Source: a virus. Taken from it: 48,053 bases of DNA. The translations under genes and the position numbers were made by a program. The DNA lies in IMG/VR virus record IMGVR_UViG_3300043119_000523, positions 1 through 48,053 of that record. One strand, written 5' to 3'. Below, piece after piece: positions 6,905 through 14,882 of this stretch. How positions within the stretch are numbered: position 1 is the first letter of the stretch; each line of letters begins with the position of its first letter. The notes under the pieces are model-generated. The model saw only the letters and a list, made by a program, of their open reading frames with translations, was not told the DNA's origin and searched no databases.

Positions 6905-7105
6905 ATGCACAAACGCAAATTCTTCATCCAGCTTATGGACATCTCGGCCGAGCCTATTGAGCCTGGCCTTACCGTTTCCGCCTTCACCATCGACCATGCG
7001 CTGCAGGTTTGCAACGCCTGGATCGCCGGCACAGGCAAGGACCTGCTCGTCTACGAAATCCGGGCCGAAGCCAAGCGCGGCCTCGAATATACGGAGTCCC
7101 TCTGA
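6905..7105 (+). CDS. Hypothetical protein, 66 aa
   Basis: ATG follows AAGGAGCCCTCCC at the usual spacing. The product is alpha/beta-like (MHKRKFFIQLMDISAEPIEP, then HALQVCNAWIAGTGKDLLVYEI). TGATG coupling to the next gene. No motif recognised. Confidence 0.6.
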   Translation: MHKRKFFIQLMDISAEPIEPGLTVSAFTIDHALQVCNAWIAGTGKDLLVYEIRAEAKRGLEYTESL

Positions 7106-7341
7106 TGAAGAACACTGTTTGGCTTCTTCAAGCCTCTTTCAACGACTACGACCAGCATGGCGCCTACACCCATGCCGTATTCGCAAAACGCCCTACGCTG
7201 GAAGAGCTTACCAAAGTTCTGAACGACGAGGGCCGGGCGGCTGACGTACTAGCCGACCGTGGACGCCGAAACTACGAATATATGTGGTACAATCTTCGTC
7301 AGGTAACTTTTGGCGAAGCCATTAGTGAGGAGTCCCTCTGA
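7105..7341 (+). CDS. Hypothetical protein, 78 aa
   Basis: Starts in the TGATG of the previous gene. Opens MKNTVWLLQASFNDYDQHGA, with a helical centre (TLEELTKVLNDEGRAADVLA). The pattern is typical of small phage proteins of unknown role. Its end contains GAGGAGTCCCTC, the ribosome site for 7341. Confidence 0.6.
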   Translation: MKNTVWLLQASFNDYDQHGAYTHAVFAKRPTLEELTKVLNDEGRAADVLADRGRRNYEYMWYNLRQVTFGEAISEESL

Positions 7342-7532
7342 TGGCTCGCCCCAACAACTTCCGACGCTGGGCCATCTACGGCCAGCTCGTTCGCGCTTGC
7401 AACCACATCATCGCCCTCGCAGCTTCGCCGGACCTTCTCCCCGGCGAGGCCCAGATGCTCCACAACGCCCGGCTCGAACTGGAAGCGGTCACGCGCCAGG
7501 TTGAAGCGCGGCTTCGGCAGAAAGGAAACTAG
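7341..7532 (+). CDS. Hypothetical helical protein, 63 aa
   Basis: TGATG-coupled. Basic N-terminus (MARPNNFRRWAIYGQLVRA), then two helices. Its high Arg content allows nucleic-acid binding, but no named fold is seen. GAAAGGAAAC near its end serves the next start. Confidence 0.55.
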   Translation: MARPNNFRRWAIYGQLVRACNHIIALAASPDLLPGEAQMLHNARLELEAVTRQVEARLRQKGN

Positions 7533-7533
7533 C

Positions 7534-7962
7534 ATGGCCGACTTTCGTGTCACCTCCACACCCGGCTACAATACTGAAAAGCATGGCCAGCACGGCGCCG
7601 AGCTTAACTTCACCCTTCGCGGCAAGCAAGGCGCCATCGTTGCACACATTCATACAGGCATATCACCACTAGGCTCCTGGCCTTCGCGTGAAAGCTACGG
7701 GCCAACCTGCGAAGGCGTCAATCTTTCCCACGCAAATTCAATGGGCATCTTTGCCCACAGTGAACTCAACGAGCGCACCGCCTCCGATACCGAGTCGCCA
7801 ATGGTTGAAAAATGCGATTGGCTCGAAGGTCGTGCCTGTGTCTGCGATGGCCAATGGTACTCGCAAACTGATACTATGAAGGCTTTCGCTTGCGAGGGCT
7901 TTGATGGCGTGAAGCGCGTCCTCGAAGGGCTTTACGAGCATCACTATGGGGAGAAGGCCTGA
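7534..7962 (+). CDS. Hypothetical protein, 142 aa
   Basis: ATG at 7534 follows GAAAGGAAACTAGC. The N-terminal half looks strand-rich (FRVTSTPGYNTEKHGQHGAE, then VAHIHTGISPLG). Three cysteines cluster around CDWLEGRACVCDG, possibly a metal site. No family recognised. Coupled to the next gene by TGATG. Confidence 0.6.
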   Translation: MADFRVTSTPGYNTEKHGQHGAELNFTLRGKQGAIVAHIHTGISPLGSWPSRESYGPTCEGVNLSHANSMGIFAHSELNERTASDTESPMVEKCDWLEGRACVCDGQWYSQTDTMKAFACEGFDGVKRVLEGLYEHHYGEKA

Positions 7963-8171
7963 TGCCCATCTTTCTCAAGCTCACCGAACACGGCGGCTAC
8001 CGCACACAGCTCTTCAACGTCGCCACTATCTCAACCATTCAGCAGTCGTTAATTCAAGACCAGCTTAACGGCTGCAAGATTTTCTTCGCTGGCGACGGCG
8101 AGGGGTACTTCCGTTGCGCGGAAAACCTCCCCGATATTCTCCGCCGCTTACCAGAGGGGTCCGTGCTATGA
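7962..8171 (+). CDS. Hypothetical protein, 69 aa
   Basis: TGATG start. A small strand-rich product (MPIFLKLTEHGGYRTQLFNV...) with GCKIFFAGDGEGYFRC in the second half. Ends in ATGA with the next gene. Unknown function. Confidence 0.6.
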   Translation: MPIFLKLTEHGGYRTQLFNVATISTIQQSLIQDQLNGCKIFFAGDGEGYFRCAENLPDILRRLPEGSVL

Positions 8172-8458
8172 CCTGCGTCAAAACCGGCTGCCACATCTAC
8201 ATCATCCCGCAGGGCGTCTATGCCTACGGCGATGCCCACGAGGTTGACGGCGTATATTTCTTCCGCCTCGTGGAAGAGTCTCTTACACCCCTCTCCGAGG
8301 TTCTCCACTACGAGGTCAACGGCTACGCCTACTGGTGGGACAGGTGCAAAGACATCTTTTGTACCACCCTCATCGTGCAAGGCCACGACGTTCTCAGCTA
8401 CGGCTACACTGGCCGTGCCCTCACAGAATTTCCCTACCACAAGGAGCCCTCCGAATGA
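8168..8458 (+). CDS. Hypothetical protein, 96 aa
   Basis: ATGA-coupled at both ends. Aromatic-rich with four cysteines (CVKTGCHIYI near the start, CKDIFC near residues 60-65). It lies immediately before the UvrD-like helicase, and its last codons carry AAGGAGCCCTCC, the helicase ribosome site. No domain recognised. Confidence 0.6.
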   Translation: MTCVKTGCHIYIIPQGVYAYGDAHEVDGVYFFRLVEESLTPLSEVLHYEVNGYAYWWDRCKDIFCTTLIVQGHDVLSYGYTGRALTEFPYHKEPSE

Positions 8459-9924
8459 CCCCCTTTCCCCCTACCGCCGAGCAGTCCGCCATTCTTTCCT
8501 TCGTCGCCTCATCCCGTGACAACCTCATCGTTTCGGCCCTGGCCGGCGCGGCGAAAACTTCTACCCTCGTTCGCATCGCCGAGGCTCTCGCCGGCACGTC
8601 CATGCTCTTCCTCGCCTTCAACAAGCGCATCCAGGTTGAAATGAAGGAGCGCCTTCCTTCTACCTGCGAAGTCAAAACCCTCAACGGTCTCGGTCACGGC
8701 GTCTGGAAGGACTACCTTGGCAAACACCTGAAGCTGAACGACGACAAAATCTACCAGCTTCTCCGTGACTACATCGACCGTGCCCAGGACCTCGACCTTC
8801 AGGCCGCGCTTCGCGAGAACCTCAACACCCTGAAGAAGGCCGTCCAGTTCGGCAAGACGTGCGGCTGGATCCCCAACGCGCACGACAAAGCTCAGTCCTC
8901 TTTGCGCCTCATGGACGACGAAGAGTTCTTCGCCCACTGCGAAGATGAGTTCGAGGACTACGAACGCGCCGCCATCATCACGGTCAGCTTGCGTTCCATC
9001 GAGCTCGGCTTCAAGGGGGAGATTGACTTCGCCGACCAGCTTCTCCTGCCGACGGTCTTTCGCGCCAGCTTCCCTGTCTTCCGCGTCATCGGCGTGGACG
9101 AGGCGCAGGACCTTTCGGCCCTCAACCACCTGATGCTTCGCCGCCTTATCAAGGCTCCGGACAAGCAGCGCATTATTGCAGTCGGCGACCGGTGCCAGTC
9201 CATCTACGGCTTTCGCGGCGCGCATGAGGAGTCGATGGACTTGCTCGCTCAGGACTTCAACATGACCGAGTTCCCCCTGACCGTGTGCTTCCGCTGCCCG
9301 CAGTCCGTGGTCGAGGAAGCCCGCTCTCGTGCCCCTGCAATGCAATGGGCGCCGACGGCCGAGCTTGGCTCTGTCTCCAAGCTTTCGCCCTGGTCCGCAC
9401 ATGACCTTCCAACCTCGGCCACGGTCATCTGCCGCAACAACGCTCCGCTTTTCCATACTGCCATCAGGCTCCTTAAAGCCGGCCGCTACCCCGAGCTTAT
9501 TGGTAACGACATCGCCGCCGGTTTGGTGAAGGTAATGGAGAAACTCGGCAAGCCGGAAATTTCACAAGAGGCTGCGATGATCGCGCTTGCCGCGTGGCAG
9601 GAGAAGACGGAGGCGAAGACCAAGAACAAGGCCTCGGTCCGCGATCGCGCCGACTGCATCAGGATCTTTCTACGTCAGGGCGAAACGCTCGGCGGCGGCA
9701 TCGCGGCGGCGAAGAAGGTCTTCAGCTCCACCGGCCCGATCAAACTTATGACTGGGCACAAATCTAAGGGGCTTGAGTTTAAGGACGTATTCTTCCTCGA
9801 CGATGACCTGATTGACTTAAAGCACCAGCAGGAACGAAACCTCCGCTACGTCATTCAGACGCGCGCGCAACGCAGCCTGACGTATATCTATTCGGCGGAA
9901 TACCTGGAAGGAGAAGAGGCATGA
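8455..9924 (+). CDS. SF1 UvrD/FBH1-like DNA helicase, 489 aa
   Basis: Superfamily 1A helicase motifs in order: Q-motif region TAEQSAI, Walker A AGAAKTS (motif I), FLAFNKRI (Ia), VDEAQDLSALNH (Walker B), AVGDRCQSIYGFRGA (III), TVCFRCP (IV), MTGHKSKGLEFKDVF (V) and VIQTRAQRSL (VI). It unwinds DNA or clears protein-DNA blocks in replication and repair. Walker A reads GAAKTS rather than GxGKT, as in FBH1-like members. ATG 8455 overlaps the previous stop as ATGA; an upstream in-frame start at 8335 lies inside the previous gene. It is shorter than bacterial UvrD (~720 aa), lacking most accessory subdomain sequence. Confidence 0.92.
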   Translation: MTPFPPTAEQSAILSFVASSRDNLIVSALAGAAKTSTLVRIAEALAGTSMLFLAFNKRIQVEMKERLPSTCEVKTLNGLGHGVWKDYLGKHLKLNDDKIYQLLRDYIDRAQDLDLQAALRENLNTLKKAVQFGKTCGWIPNAHDKAQSSLRLMDDEEFFAHCEDEFEDYERAAIITVSLRSIELGFKGEIDFADQLLLPTVFRASFPVFRVIGVDEAQDLSALNHLMLRRLIKAPDKQRIIAVGDRCQSIYGFRGAHEESMDLLAQDFNMTEFPLTVCFRCPQSVVEEARSRAPAMQWAPTAELGSVSKLSPWSAHDLPTSATVICRNNAPLFHTAIRLLKAGRYPELIGNDIAAGLVKVMEKLGKPEISQEAAMIALAAWQEKTEAKTKNKASVRDRADCIRIFLRQGETLGGGIAAAKKVFSSTGPIKLMTGHKSKGLEFKDVFFLDDDLIDLKHQQERNLRYVIQTRAQRSLTYIYSAEYLEGEEA

Positions 9925-10205
9925 CCCAACACATCGAGGAAGCGCGGAAGACATACAGAAATGGATGCAACTATCCTCCAGAAACACCGGTTGCAGATGG
10001 CACTTTAATTCTCGCTATTGCCGCCGCCCTCGCCGCAGCAGAGGAGCGCGGAAGGAGTGAGGAACGTGAGCGGTGCGTCGCTGTGTTCGACCGCCTTCTT
10101 AGCCAGATGGTTGAGCTAGAGAAGTTCAATCGCTCGTATGCGCTGAGGCTTACAAGTCTTGCAAAGGCCGATTGCGCCGCCATCACCAAGGAGCAGACAC
10201 CATGA
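9921..10205 (+). CDS. Hypothetical helical protein, 94 aa
   Basis: ATGA-coupled to the helicase. An Ala/Glu/Arg helix (LAIAAALAAAEERGRSEERE) and a second helical segment suggest a coiled coil. Unknown function; possible helicase accessory protein by position only. Confidence 0.6.
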   Translation: MTQHIEEARKTYRNGCNYPPETPVADGTLILAIAAALAAAEERGRSEERERCVAVFDRLLSQMVELEKFNRSYALRLTSLAKADCAAITKEQTP

Positions 10206-10489
10206 CCGACGCAATCGACAGGTTCCGACATTGGCTTATCAGAAAGCTATCGTGCGGAGACATGATGATCCTCAACGCTCACATCAGGTCCGATGGGAAA
10301 TTTATTCCGCGTAATCTCGGCCCGGCAACCATCGCGGAAGCAGAGATAGACCTTGCGGAAGGTGAAAGCGCGCTCTCCATCGGGCGGGGGCTAACAGGGT
10401 CAGGAAAATTGAAGCTAGCCGAGTCCGGCACGATCACCTTTCACAACGTCTACATCCAAAGCGCGTCTATCCCACAGGAGAAACCATGA
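10202..10489 (+). CDS. Hypothetical protein, 95 aa
   Basis: ATGA-coupled. Starts MTDAIDRFRHWLIRKLSCGD, a possible amphipathic helix, followed by strand-rich sequence ending FHNVYIQSASIPQEKP. No membrane segment or domain recognised. Confidence 0.6.
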   Translation: MTDAIDRFRHWLIRKLSCGDMMILNAHIRSDGKFIPRNLGPATIAEAEIDLAEGESALSIGRGLTGSGKLKLAESGTITFHNVYIQSASIPQEKP

Positions 10490-10881
10490 CCCGCCCCACG
10501 ATCCTTGACCTGGACCTAGTCGTCGTGCCGAGAGAGGCGACGGTTGGGATGAAGGTTGAAGCCAATTCCTATGTGGATCTTGGCCCCGCAGACACCTTTA
10601 CCGTCATGCTATCCGCCTCCCCATACCCCACCGCATGGGATGACGTGCAGAAGTATGTCGAGGGGCTGGAGCAGAAAGAAGCGCTGGAATCCGCATCGCT
10701 TACTGGCCTGCTAAACGCGCTTGAACACCACACAGGTGAACGGCATGGCATCATGGCTATCCGGCATCTAGTTGACCGCGCCGAAGCCTCCGAAGCTCGC
10801 ATTGCCGAGCTTGAGAAGGATAAACACGCGGCACTTACCATGATCGCTATGCTTGAGAAGCAACTGGCGGGGAAAGAATAG
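10486..10881 (+). CDS. Hypothetical protein with C-terminal coiled coil, 131 aa
   Basis: ATGA-coupled. N-terminal strand-rich part (TILDLDLVVVPREATVGMKV), then a helical C-terminal half with ASEARIAELEKDKHAALTM, likely a coiled coil. It ends the helicase transcription unit: a ~150-base gap with a promoter-like site follows. Confidence 0.6.
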   Translation: MTRPTILDLDLVVVPREATVGMKVEANSYVDLGPADTFTVMLSASPYPTAWDDVQKYVEGLEQKEALESASLTGLLNALEHHTGERHGIMAIRHLVDRAEASEARIAELEKDKHAALTMIAMLEKQLAGKE

Positions 10882-10950
10882 CCCATCCAGGCCGCGGACC
10901 AGCCCCGCCAGAAACTGTTGCGACCATCCCCCATCCTCCGCATTTTCTTG

Positions 10951-10977
10951 TTGACGTGCCGCGCCAGTCCATATAGT
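10951..10977 (+). promoter_or_regulatory. Possible promoter upstream of 11036
   Basis: TTGACG (10951-10956) and TATAGT (10972-10977) are 15 bases apart, or 17 if TAGTGT is taken as -10. It sits in the only noncoding gap of this part of the early region, just before an apparently well-expressed gene. Spacing is not ideal, so the call is tentative. Confidence 0.45.
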
Positions 10978-11035
10978 GTCAAACATGCAATCGGGCCATG
11001 ACGGACCCGACGAACCCAAACCAAGGAGCCCTATC

Positions 11036-11530
11036 ATGGCCGAGTCGAAAACCATCACCATCTACGAAGAAGAGTTCACTGTCACTACGCCTTACGCTGA
11101 AGGCCACGTCGTCACCGCAGCTGAAGCCAAGGCCCTCAACCAGGTCCGTGCCGAGAACATCGCTAACAACTTCCGCGCCAAGATCAAGGCCGCGAAGGAA
11201 GAAGGCACCCTCGATCAGGTCCGCGCTGACCTTGCCACCTACGATGCCGAATACGTCTTCACCCTCGCTTCCGTCGGCGGCGGCCGTGCCCCTGTCGATC
11301 CGGTCGAGCGCGAAGCCAAGAGCATCGCCACGCAGCTCGTCACCAACATGATCCGCGAGCAGAAGGGCATGACCAAGAAGGACTACCTGGCCCAGGAAGG
11401 CGGCGAGGAACGCTTCGCCGAGAACGTCGCCAAGCTCATGGAACGTGCCGAAGTCATCGCCGCAGCCAAGAAGGCCGTCAAGCAGCGCGAGGACCAGAAG
11501 AAGACCCTCGCCGGCATCGAACTGGGCTAA
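11036..11530 (+). CDS. Conserved phage early protein, 164 aa, probably nucleic-acid or protein scaffold
   Basis: ATG 11036 follows AAGGAGCCCTATC. The segment PYAEGHVVTAAEAKALNQVR followed by ENIANNFRAKI is a pattern I recognise from many tailed-phage hypothetical proteins. DPVEREAKSIATQL and a long Lys/Glu/Ala helix at the end follow. These relatives have no settled function; the charge pattern suggests an abundant DNA-associated or coiled-coil protein. It has its own possible promoter and is followed by three stem-loops. Confidence 0.7.
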   Translation: MAESKTITIYEEEFTVTTPYAEGHVVTAAEAKALNQVRAENIANNFRAKIKAAKEEGTLDQVRADLATYDAEYVFTLASVGGGRAPVDPVEREAKSIATQLVTNMIREQKGMTKKDYLAQEGGEERFAENVAKLMERAEVIAAAKKAVKQREDQKKTLAGIELG

Positions 11531-11722
11531 CCCCTAGGCAACGGCCCATCATCCCGAGCCGTTGTCCCTCCAGCCCGCCACCTTTGTTCCTTTCGGTGGC
11601 GGGCTGCTGAGCTTACCGAGCCGCTCCAATTCAAACCCCTGGTCCGTCGGGGTGGTGATTTGGCTGCAAACCTTCACCGGAGCGGCTCGCTAAACTCTTC
11701 GGAAAACAAGGAGCCTTCCGAT
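11531..11722 (+). ncRNA. Highly structured intergenic RNA (three stem-loops)
   Basis: Three consecutive stems: GGCAACGGC (11537-11545) with GCCGTTGTC (11558-11566); CAGCCCGCCACC (11571-11582) with GGTGGCGGGCTG (11595-11606), a perfect 12 bp; and CGAGCCGCTCC (11617-11627) with GGAGCGGCTCG (11679-11689), a perfect 11 bp enclosing a 51-base loop. The loop contains CTGGTCCGTCGG (11638-11649), close to the end-region motif CTGGTCCCGTCGG at 155-167. No T-run follows, so it may be a processing site, 5' UTR element or small RNA rather than a terminator. Confidence 0.5.
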
Positions 11723-12112
11723 ATGTTCACCTACACCGCATCCCTGCGCGGCGCCCGCTTTCGTGGCGGTAACGCTGTGAATATTCTTCGCCTTCTCGAG
11801 CCCGGCGACCGCATCGCTATTGAGCCGGACTTTGAAAATCCCTACGACCCCAACGCCCTGAAGTGCATCGTCAACGACGAGCACGTCGGCTACGTCGCCA
11901 AGGAAGTCGCTGCTGACATCGGCCCCCAAATGCAGGAGAACGAAAACCTCGCCGCCGTTGCCTTCCTGCTCAAGCACGAGGCCGACGCCAAGGGCAATCC
12001 GAATCCCCTCATCTATGTCTGCGTCATGGACACTGGCGAGGGCGAGGACGAGGACATGGCCCGCGACTACTACGAAGACGAGGCCGAGCTTTACGCCCCG
12101 TCCGAGGACTGA
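11723..12112 (+). CDS. HIRAN-domain protein, 129 aa
   Basis: Residues ~8-75 match the HIRAN pattern: GARFRG near the start, then LEPGDRIAIEPDFENPYDPN, ALKCIVNDEHVGYVAKEVA. In eukaryotic HLTF this domain binds 3' ends of ssDNA; bacterial and phage copies are often stand-alone. The C-terminal ~45 residues are very acidic (GEGEDEDMARDYYEDEAE). Start ATG 11723 follows AAGGAGCCTTCCGAT. It opens the replication/recombination block, suggesting DNA-end recognition; that is inference. Confidence 0.75.
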   Translation: MFTYTASLRGARFRGGNAVNILRLLEPGDRIAIEPDFENPYDPNALKCIVNDEHVGYVAKEVAADIGPQMQENENLAAVAFLLKHEADAKGNPNPLIYVCVMDTGEGEDEDMARDYYEDEAELYAPSED

Positions 12113-12115
12113 CCT

Positions 12116-12334
12116 ATGTCAGTGGAACTGGAACTGCTTGGCCGGGCTCTTGCGTCCGAGTTCGGTATAGCCATCCGGCTTCTTCAGCCATCCGACACCG
12201 CACTCTTTAAGCAAAAACTTTATCGAGTACGGAAGTCCGACCAAGCGTTCCAGTCCCTTTCGATTGTTTCCCCACCCAACGATCCCCTCGCATTGTGGAT
12301 CGTCAAACAAGGAGTTAGCGATGGCCAAGGTTAG
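12116..12334 (+). CDS. Hypothetical protein, 72 aa
   Basis: Starts 3 bases after the HIRAN gene stop and overlaps the next gene by 14 bases. N-terminal helix (MSVELELLGRALASEF), then a basic middle (KQKLYRVRKSDQAF). No domain recognised. CAAGGAGTT near its end is the ribosome site for 12321. Confidence 0.55.
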   Translation: MSVELELLGRALASEFGIAIRLLQPSDTALFKQKLYRVRKSDQAFQSLSIVSPPNDPLALWIVKQGVSDGQG

Positions 12335-12515
12335 CCTTCACAAGCATACGCTCAAACTCCGTGAGGGCGATTACGATGCCCTTATGGACTTCTACCCTGA
12401 AACCGGCGCGGCCTTTGCCATCCGCAAACTCGTTGCGCGTCATGTCGATAAGCTTCGGTCCTCGACCGTAGAGGCCCTTCGCGAACTGGAGTCTTCCGAT
12501 GTCACAAGCGATTGA
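12321..12515 (+). CDS. Small RHH-like protein, 64 aa
   Basis: KVSLHKHTLKLREGDYDALM has the beta-strand-then-helix layout of ribbon-helix-helix DNA-binding proteins, followed by a helix with AAFAIRKLVARHVDKL. Possible dimeric regulator. ATG 12321 follows CAAGGAGTTAGCG. Overlaps the next gene by 17 bases. Fold assignment is from pattern only. Confidence 0.5.
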   Translation: MAKVSLHKHTLKLREGDYDALMDFYPETGAAFAIRKLVARHVDKLRSSTVEALRELESSDVTSD

Positions 12516-12735
12516 CACTACCAAATCCCCCTCCGACATTCAGCGCCTTTTCGATGAAGACCCGCTCAACCTCACGCGCGGTGACATCGACGAGCTGATC
12601 CGCGTCTATCGCAATGCCCGCCATCTGTTCGCTTCCGGCAACGTCAAGGCCGGCTCGATTAAGGCGCCGACTGCCAAGCAGAAGGCCGTGAGCAGCTTGG
12701 CCGCGAAGATCAACCTCGATGGGATTGACCTATGA
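12499..12735 (+). CDS. Hypothetical protein, 78 aa
   Basis: Starts within the end of the RHH-like gene and ends in ATGA with the next. Two helical stretches (SPSDIQRLFDEDPLNLTRGD, then IDELIRVYRNARHLF) and a basic linker. A NLTRGDIDELI-type pattern occurs in other phage early proteins, but I cannot assign a function. Confidence 0.55.
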   Translation: MSQAIDTTKSPSDIQRLFDEDPLNLTRGDIDELIRVYRNARHLFASGNVKAGSIKAPTAKQKAVSSLAAKINLDGIDL

Positions 12736-12971
12736 GCACCGCCACTCTGACGTTGAATATATCTGTTGCTGAAATGCGCGCCTTAGAAAAGCTCGCAGAA
12801 GAACATGATATGTCAAAGACTGCTGTTCTGAGGCAAGCGCTCCGTCTGTACCAGTACTTGCATGAGCGCGCTAAAACTGGCGAAACCTTGATACTGTCCG
12901 GAGACAAGCAAAGAGCTTTGGATTTTGTCGGCCCAGGCTTCGGCCAAGATTTGAGCGAGGACCCGCTATGA
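12732..12971 (+). CDS. Ribbon-helix-helix regulator, 79 aa
   Basis: TLTLNISVAEMRALEKLAEE followed by HDMSKTAVLRQALRLYQYL is a clear ribbon-helix-helix pattern (strand, helix, turn, helix), as in CopG/MetJ-type DNA-binding dimers. ATGA-coupled to both neighbours; lies directly before the RecB-like nuclease. Likely a phage transcription regulator; operator not identified. Base composition is lower in G+C than its neighbours. Confidence 0.7.
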   Translation: MSTATLTLNISVAEMRALEKLAEEHDMSKTAVLRQALRLYQYLHERAKTGETLILSGDKQRALDFVGPGFGQDLSEDPL

Positions 12972-13894
12972 CCCAGCCCCTTTCTTTCGACGCCGACGGC
13001 GTTCAGTTCGCGTGGGATGCAACGTCCATCGAGAACTACGACAAGTGCCCGCGCTACTATTACTACACCAACATCGAGGGCTATCGTCCGTCGAACAAGT
13101 CCGTCCACCTCCTCTTCGGCGGCTTCTACGCTACGGCCCTGGAACACTTCTACAAGCACCTCGCAGATGGTATGTCTTTTGAAGACGCCCAGGCCGAAAT
13201 CGTTTGGGAAGCCCTTCGCTCTACCTGGCTCCGTCTGGAAATCGACGGCAAGGTTCGCGGCGGGCCTATGGCTTTCGAGTCTTCGGAAAAAACCCGCGCC
13301 AACCTCATCCGCACGATCATCTGGTACACCGAGTTCTTCCGTGAAGACCCGATGAACGTGGTACACCTGGCCAATGGCAAGCCGGCTGTCGAGCTTTCCT
13401 TTTCCCTCAACGTCGATAACGGCGTCGTCCTCTGCGGCCACCTCGACCGTGTTGTCGAGTACGGCGGCGCGGCCTACGTCATGGACCAGAAGACGACGGG
13501 CCAGTCCTTGTCGCAATACTACTTCAACCAGTGGGACACGTCGATGCAGATGTCCCTCTACAGCTTTGCCGGCGGCGCCATCCTTAACGCCCCTGTCAAA
13601 GGCGTCGTCATCGATGCAGCTCAGATCGCCGGCGGGTTCAGCCGTTTCATGCGCGGCTTCACTCTCCGCACCGATCTGCAACTTCAGGAGTGGTACGATG
13701 AAGCCATGCACAAGATCGAGGAGGCGCGCCACTACACGCGCGAGCAGCATTTTCCGCGTCGTACAGCAAGCTGTGGAAATTACGGCGGTTGCCCTTTCCG
13801 TAGCGTTTGCGGTAGCGATCCTCGGGTACGGCCTAATATACTAGCGGGCGACTTTGTCCGCGAGGCTCGTTGGGACCCAATCCAAAGGAGGTAA
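12968..13894 (+). CDS. RecB-like PD-(D/E)XK nuclease, 308 aa
   Basis: The opening WDATSIENYDKCPRYYYY is the N-terminal motif of RecB/Cas4-type nucleases. The core has GHLDRVVEYG and YVMDQKTTG (D..DxK), then QMSLYSFAGG (QLxxY motif). Cysteines in CGNYGGCPFRSVC plus the N-terminal Cys resemble the 4Fe-4S cluster site of AddB/Cas4 relatives. Probable role: DNA end resection for annealing or recombination with the adjacent Sak4-like ATPase and SSB-like protein. Its stop overlaps AAAGGAGG used by the next gene. Confidence 0.88.
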   Translation: MTQPLSFDADGVQFAWDATSIENYDKCPRYYYYTNIEGYRPSNKSVHLLFGGFYATALEHFYKHLADGMSFEDAQAEIVWEALRSTWLRLEIDGKVRGGPMAFESSEKTRANLIRTIIWYTEFFREDPMNVVHLANGKPAVELSFSLNVDNGVVLCGHLDRVVEYGGAAYVMDQKTTGQSLSQYYFNQWDTSMQMSLYSFAGGAILNAPVKGVVIDAAQIAGGFSRFMRGFTLRTDLQLQEWYDEAMHKIEEARHYTREQHFPRRTASCGNYGGCPFRSVCGSDPRVRPNILAGDFVREARWDPIQRR

Positions 13895-13898
13895 TGCA

Positions 13899-14090
13899 AT
13901 GCGCGACTGCATAGTTCTTTTTCACGACGGCCAGGAGTATCGCCTCGAGCGCCGCCAGACTCCGTCCATCAGTTCTACCAATCCAGTTGACTTCGGCCTC
14001 CAGGAAGGGTATACTATCATTCTCGTCATGTCGAGTGGCGGCTTCACGAGCTACAAGCTCAACGGCAAGGAGGTCCGGTTCCGTGGTTAA
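13899..14090 (+). CDS. Hypothetical protein, 63 aa
   Basis: ATG 13899 follows AAAGGAGGTAATGCA, a strong ribosome site. A small beta-rich product (MRDCIVLFHDGQEYRLERRQ..., ending YKLNGKEVRFRG). It overlaps the Sak4 GTG start by 8 bases and carries its AAGGAGG. Unknown function. Confidence 0.6.
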   Translation: MRDCIVLFHDGQEYRLERRQTPSISSTNPVDFGLQEGYTIILVMSSGGFTSYKLNGKEVRFRG

Positions 14091-14856
14091 ACTTTCCGAA
14101 CACACCTCCGGCGATGCAACACGCATCCTCTACCTCGGTAACTCTGGCGCCGGCAAAACTGGTTCCCTCGTTTCCCTCGTCGAGGCCGGCTACAATCTCC
14201 GCATCCTCGACATGGACAACGGAGTCGGCATCCTGAAGCAATACATCCTGAACCAATGCCCGGAACGCATTGGCCAGGTCGATGTCGAAACGCGCCGTGA
14301 CGTTTACGAAATGGGCCTTCAGGGTCCGCGTGTAAAGGGCAAACCGAAAGCCTACGTCGAAGCCATGCAGCTCCTCGACAAATGGTCTGACGGCTCTCAT
14401 CCCGCCGAGTGGGACCGCAAGACGATCTTCGTCCTCGACTCCCTTTCGGCCCTTGGTCGCGCCTGTTTCGAGTACGTCAAGGCAATGAACCCCTCGGTTC
14501 GTGAGCCGCGCCAGTGGTACAACACCGCTCAGGACATGATCCAGTCCAACATCGCAAACATGACAGGTGCCGGCTTCAATCCCCATGTCATCGTCTGCAC
14601 CCACGTTCGCTACGAGGAAGACCTCGGCAAAGCTTTCGCCAACGCAATCGGCAAGGCACTTGGCCCAGTCCTCCCGCGCTATTTCAACAACATGGTCCTG
14701 GCCGAAACGGTAGGCGCTGGCAAGATGGCCAAGCGCATCATCAAGACAGTGACCACAGGAACGATCGACCTCAAGAACGAAAACCCGTTCAAGGTCGCCG
14801 CCGAGCTACCGCTGGAAACAGGGATGGCCACTCTGTTTAAGTCCCTCCAGTCGTAG
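14083..14856 (+). CDS. Sak4-like RecA-fold ATPase, 257 aa
   Basis: Walker A GNSGAGKT near residues 20-27, a DMDNG motif, Walker B TIFVLDSLSALGR, and later VIVCTHVRYEE: the layout of phage Sak4/AAA_24 ATPases, distant RecA/Rad51 relatives that stimulate single-strand annealing. GTG 14083 is preferred because AAGGAGG (14067-14073) is 9 bases upstream; the longer frame from 13987 runs through the preceding gene. The SSB-like gene follows after 26 bases, a pairing typical of Sak4 loci. Confidence 0.85.
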   Translation: MVKLSEHTSGDATRILYLGNSGAGKTGSLVSLVEAGYNLRILDMDNGVGILKQYILNQCPERIGQVDVETRRDVYEMGLQGPRVKGKPKAYVEAMQLLDKWSDGSHPAEWDRKTIFVLDSLSALGRACFEYVKAMNPSVREPRQWYNTAQDMIQSNIANMTGAGFNPHVIVCTHVRYEEDLGKAFANAIGKALGPVLPRYFNNMVLAETVGAGKMAKRIIKTVTTGTIDLKNENPFKVAAELPLETGMATLFKSLQS

Positions 14857-14882
14857 AAAACTGCCAACAAAGGAGATCCCAA

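Noticed and set aside
12710-13750. 346-codon minus-strand frame
   Set aside because: Antisense to the RHH and RecB-like genes, which have clear motifs.
12971-13894. Cas4 annotation for the RecB-like nuclease
   Set aside because: The fold and cysteines fit Cas4 broadly, but there is no CRISPR context, and the Sak4/SSB neighbours point to phage recombination.
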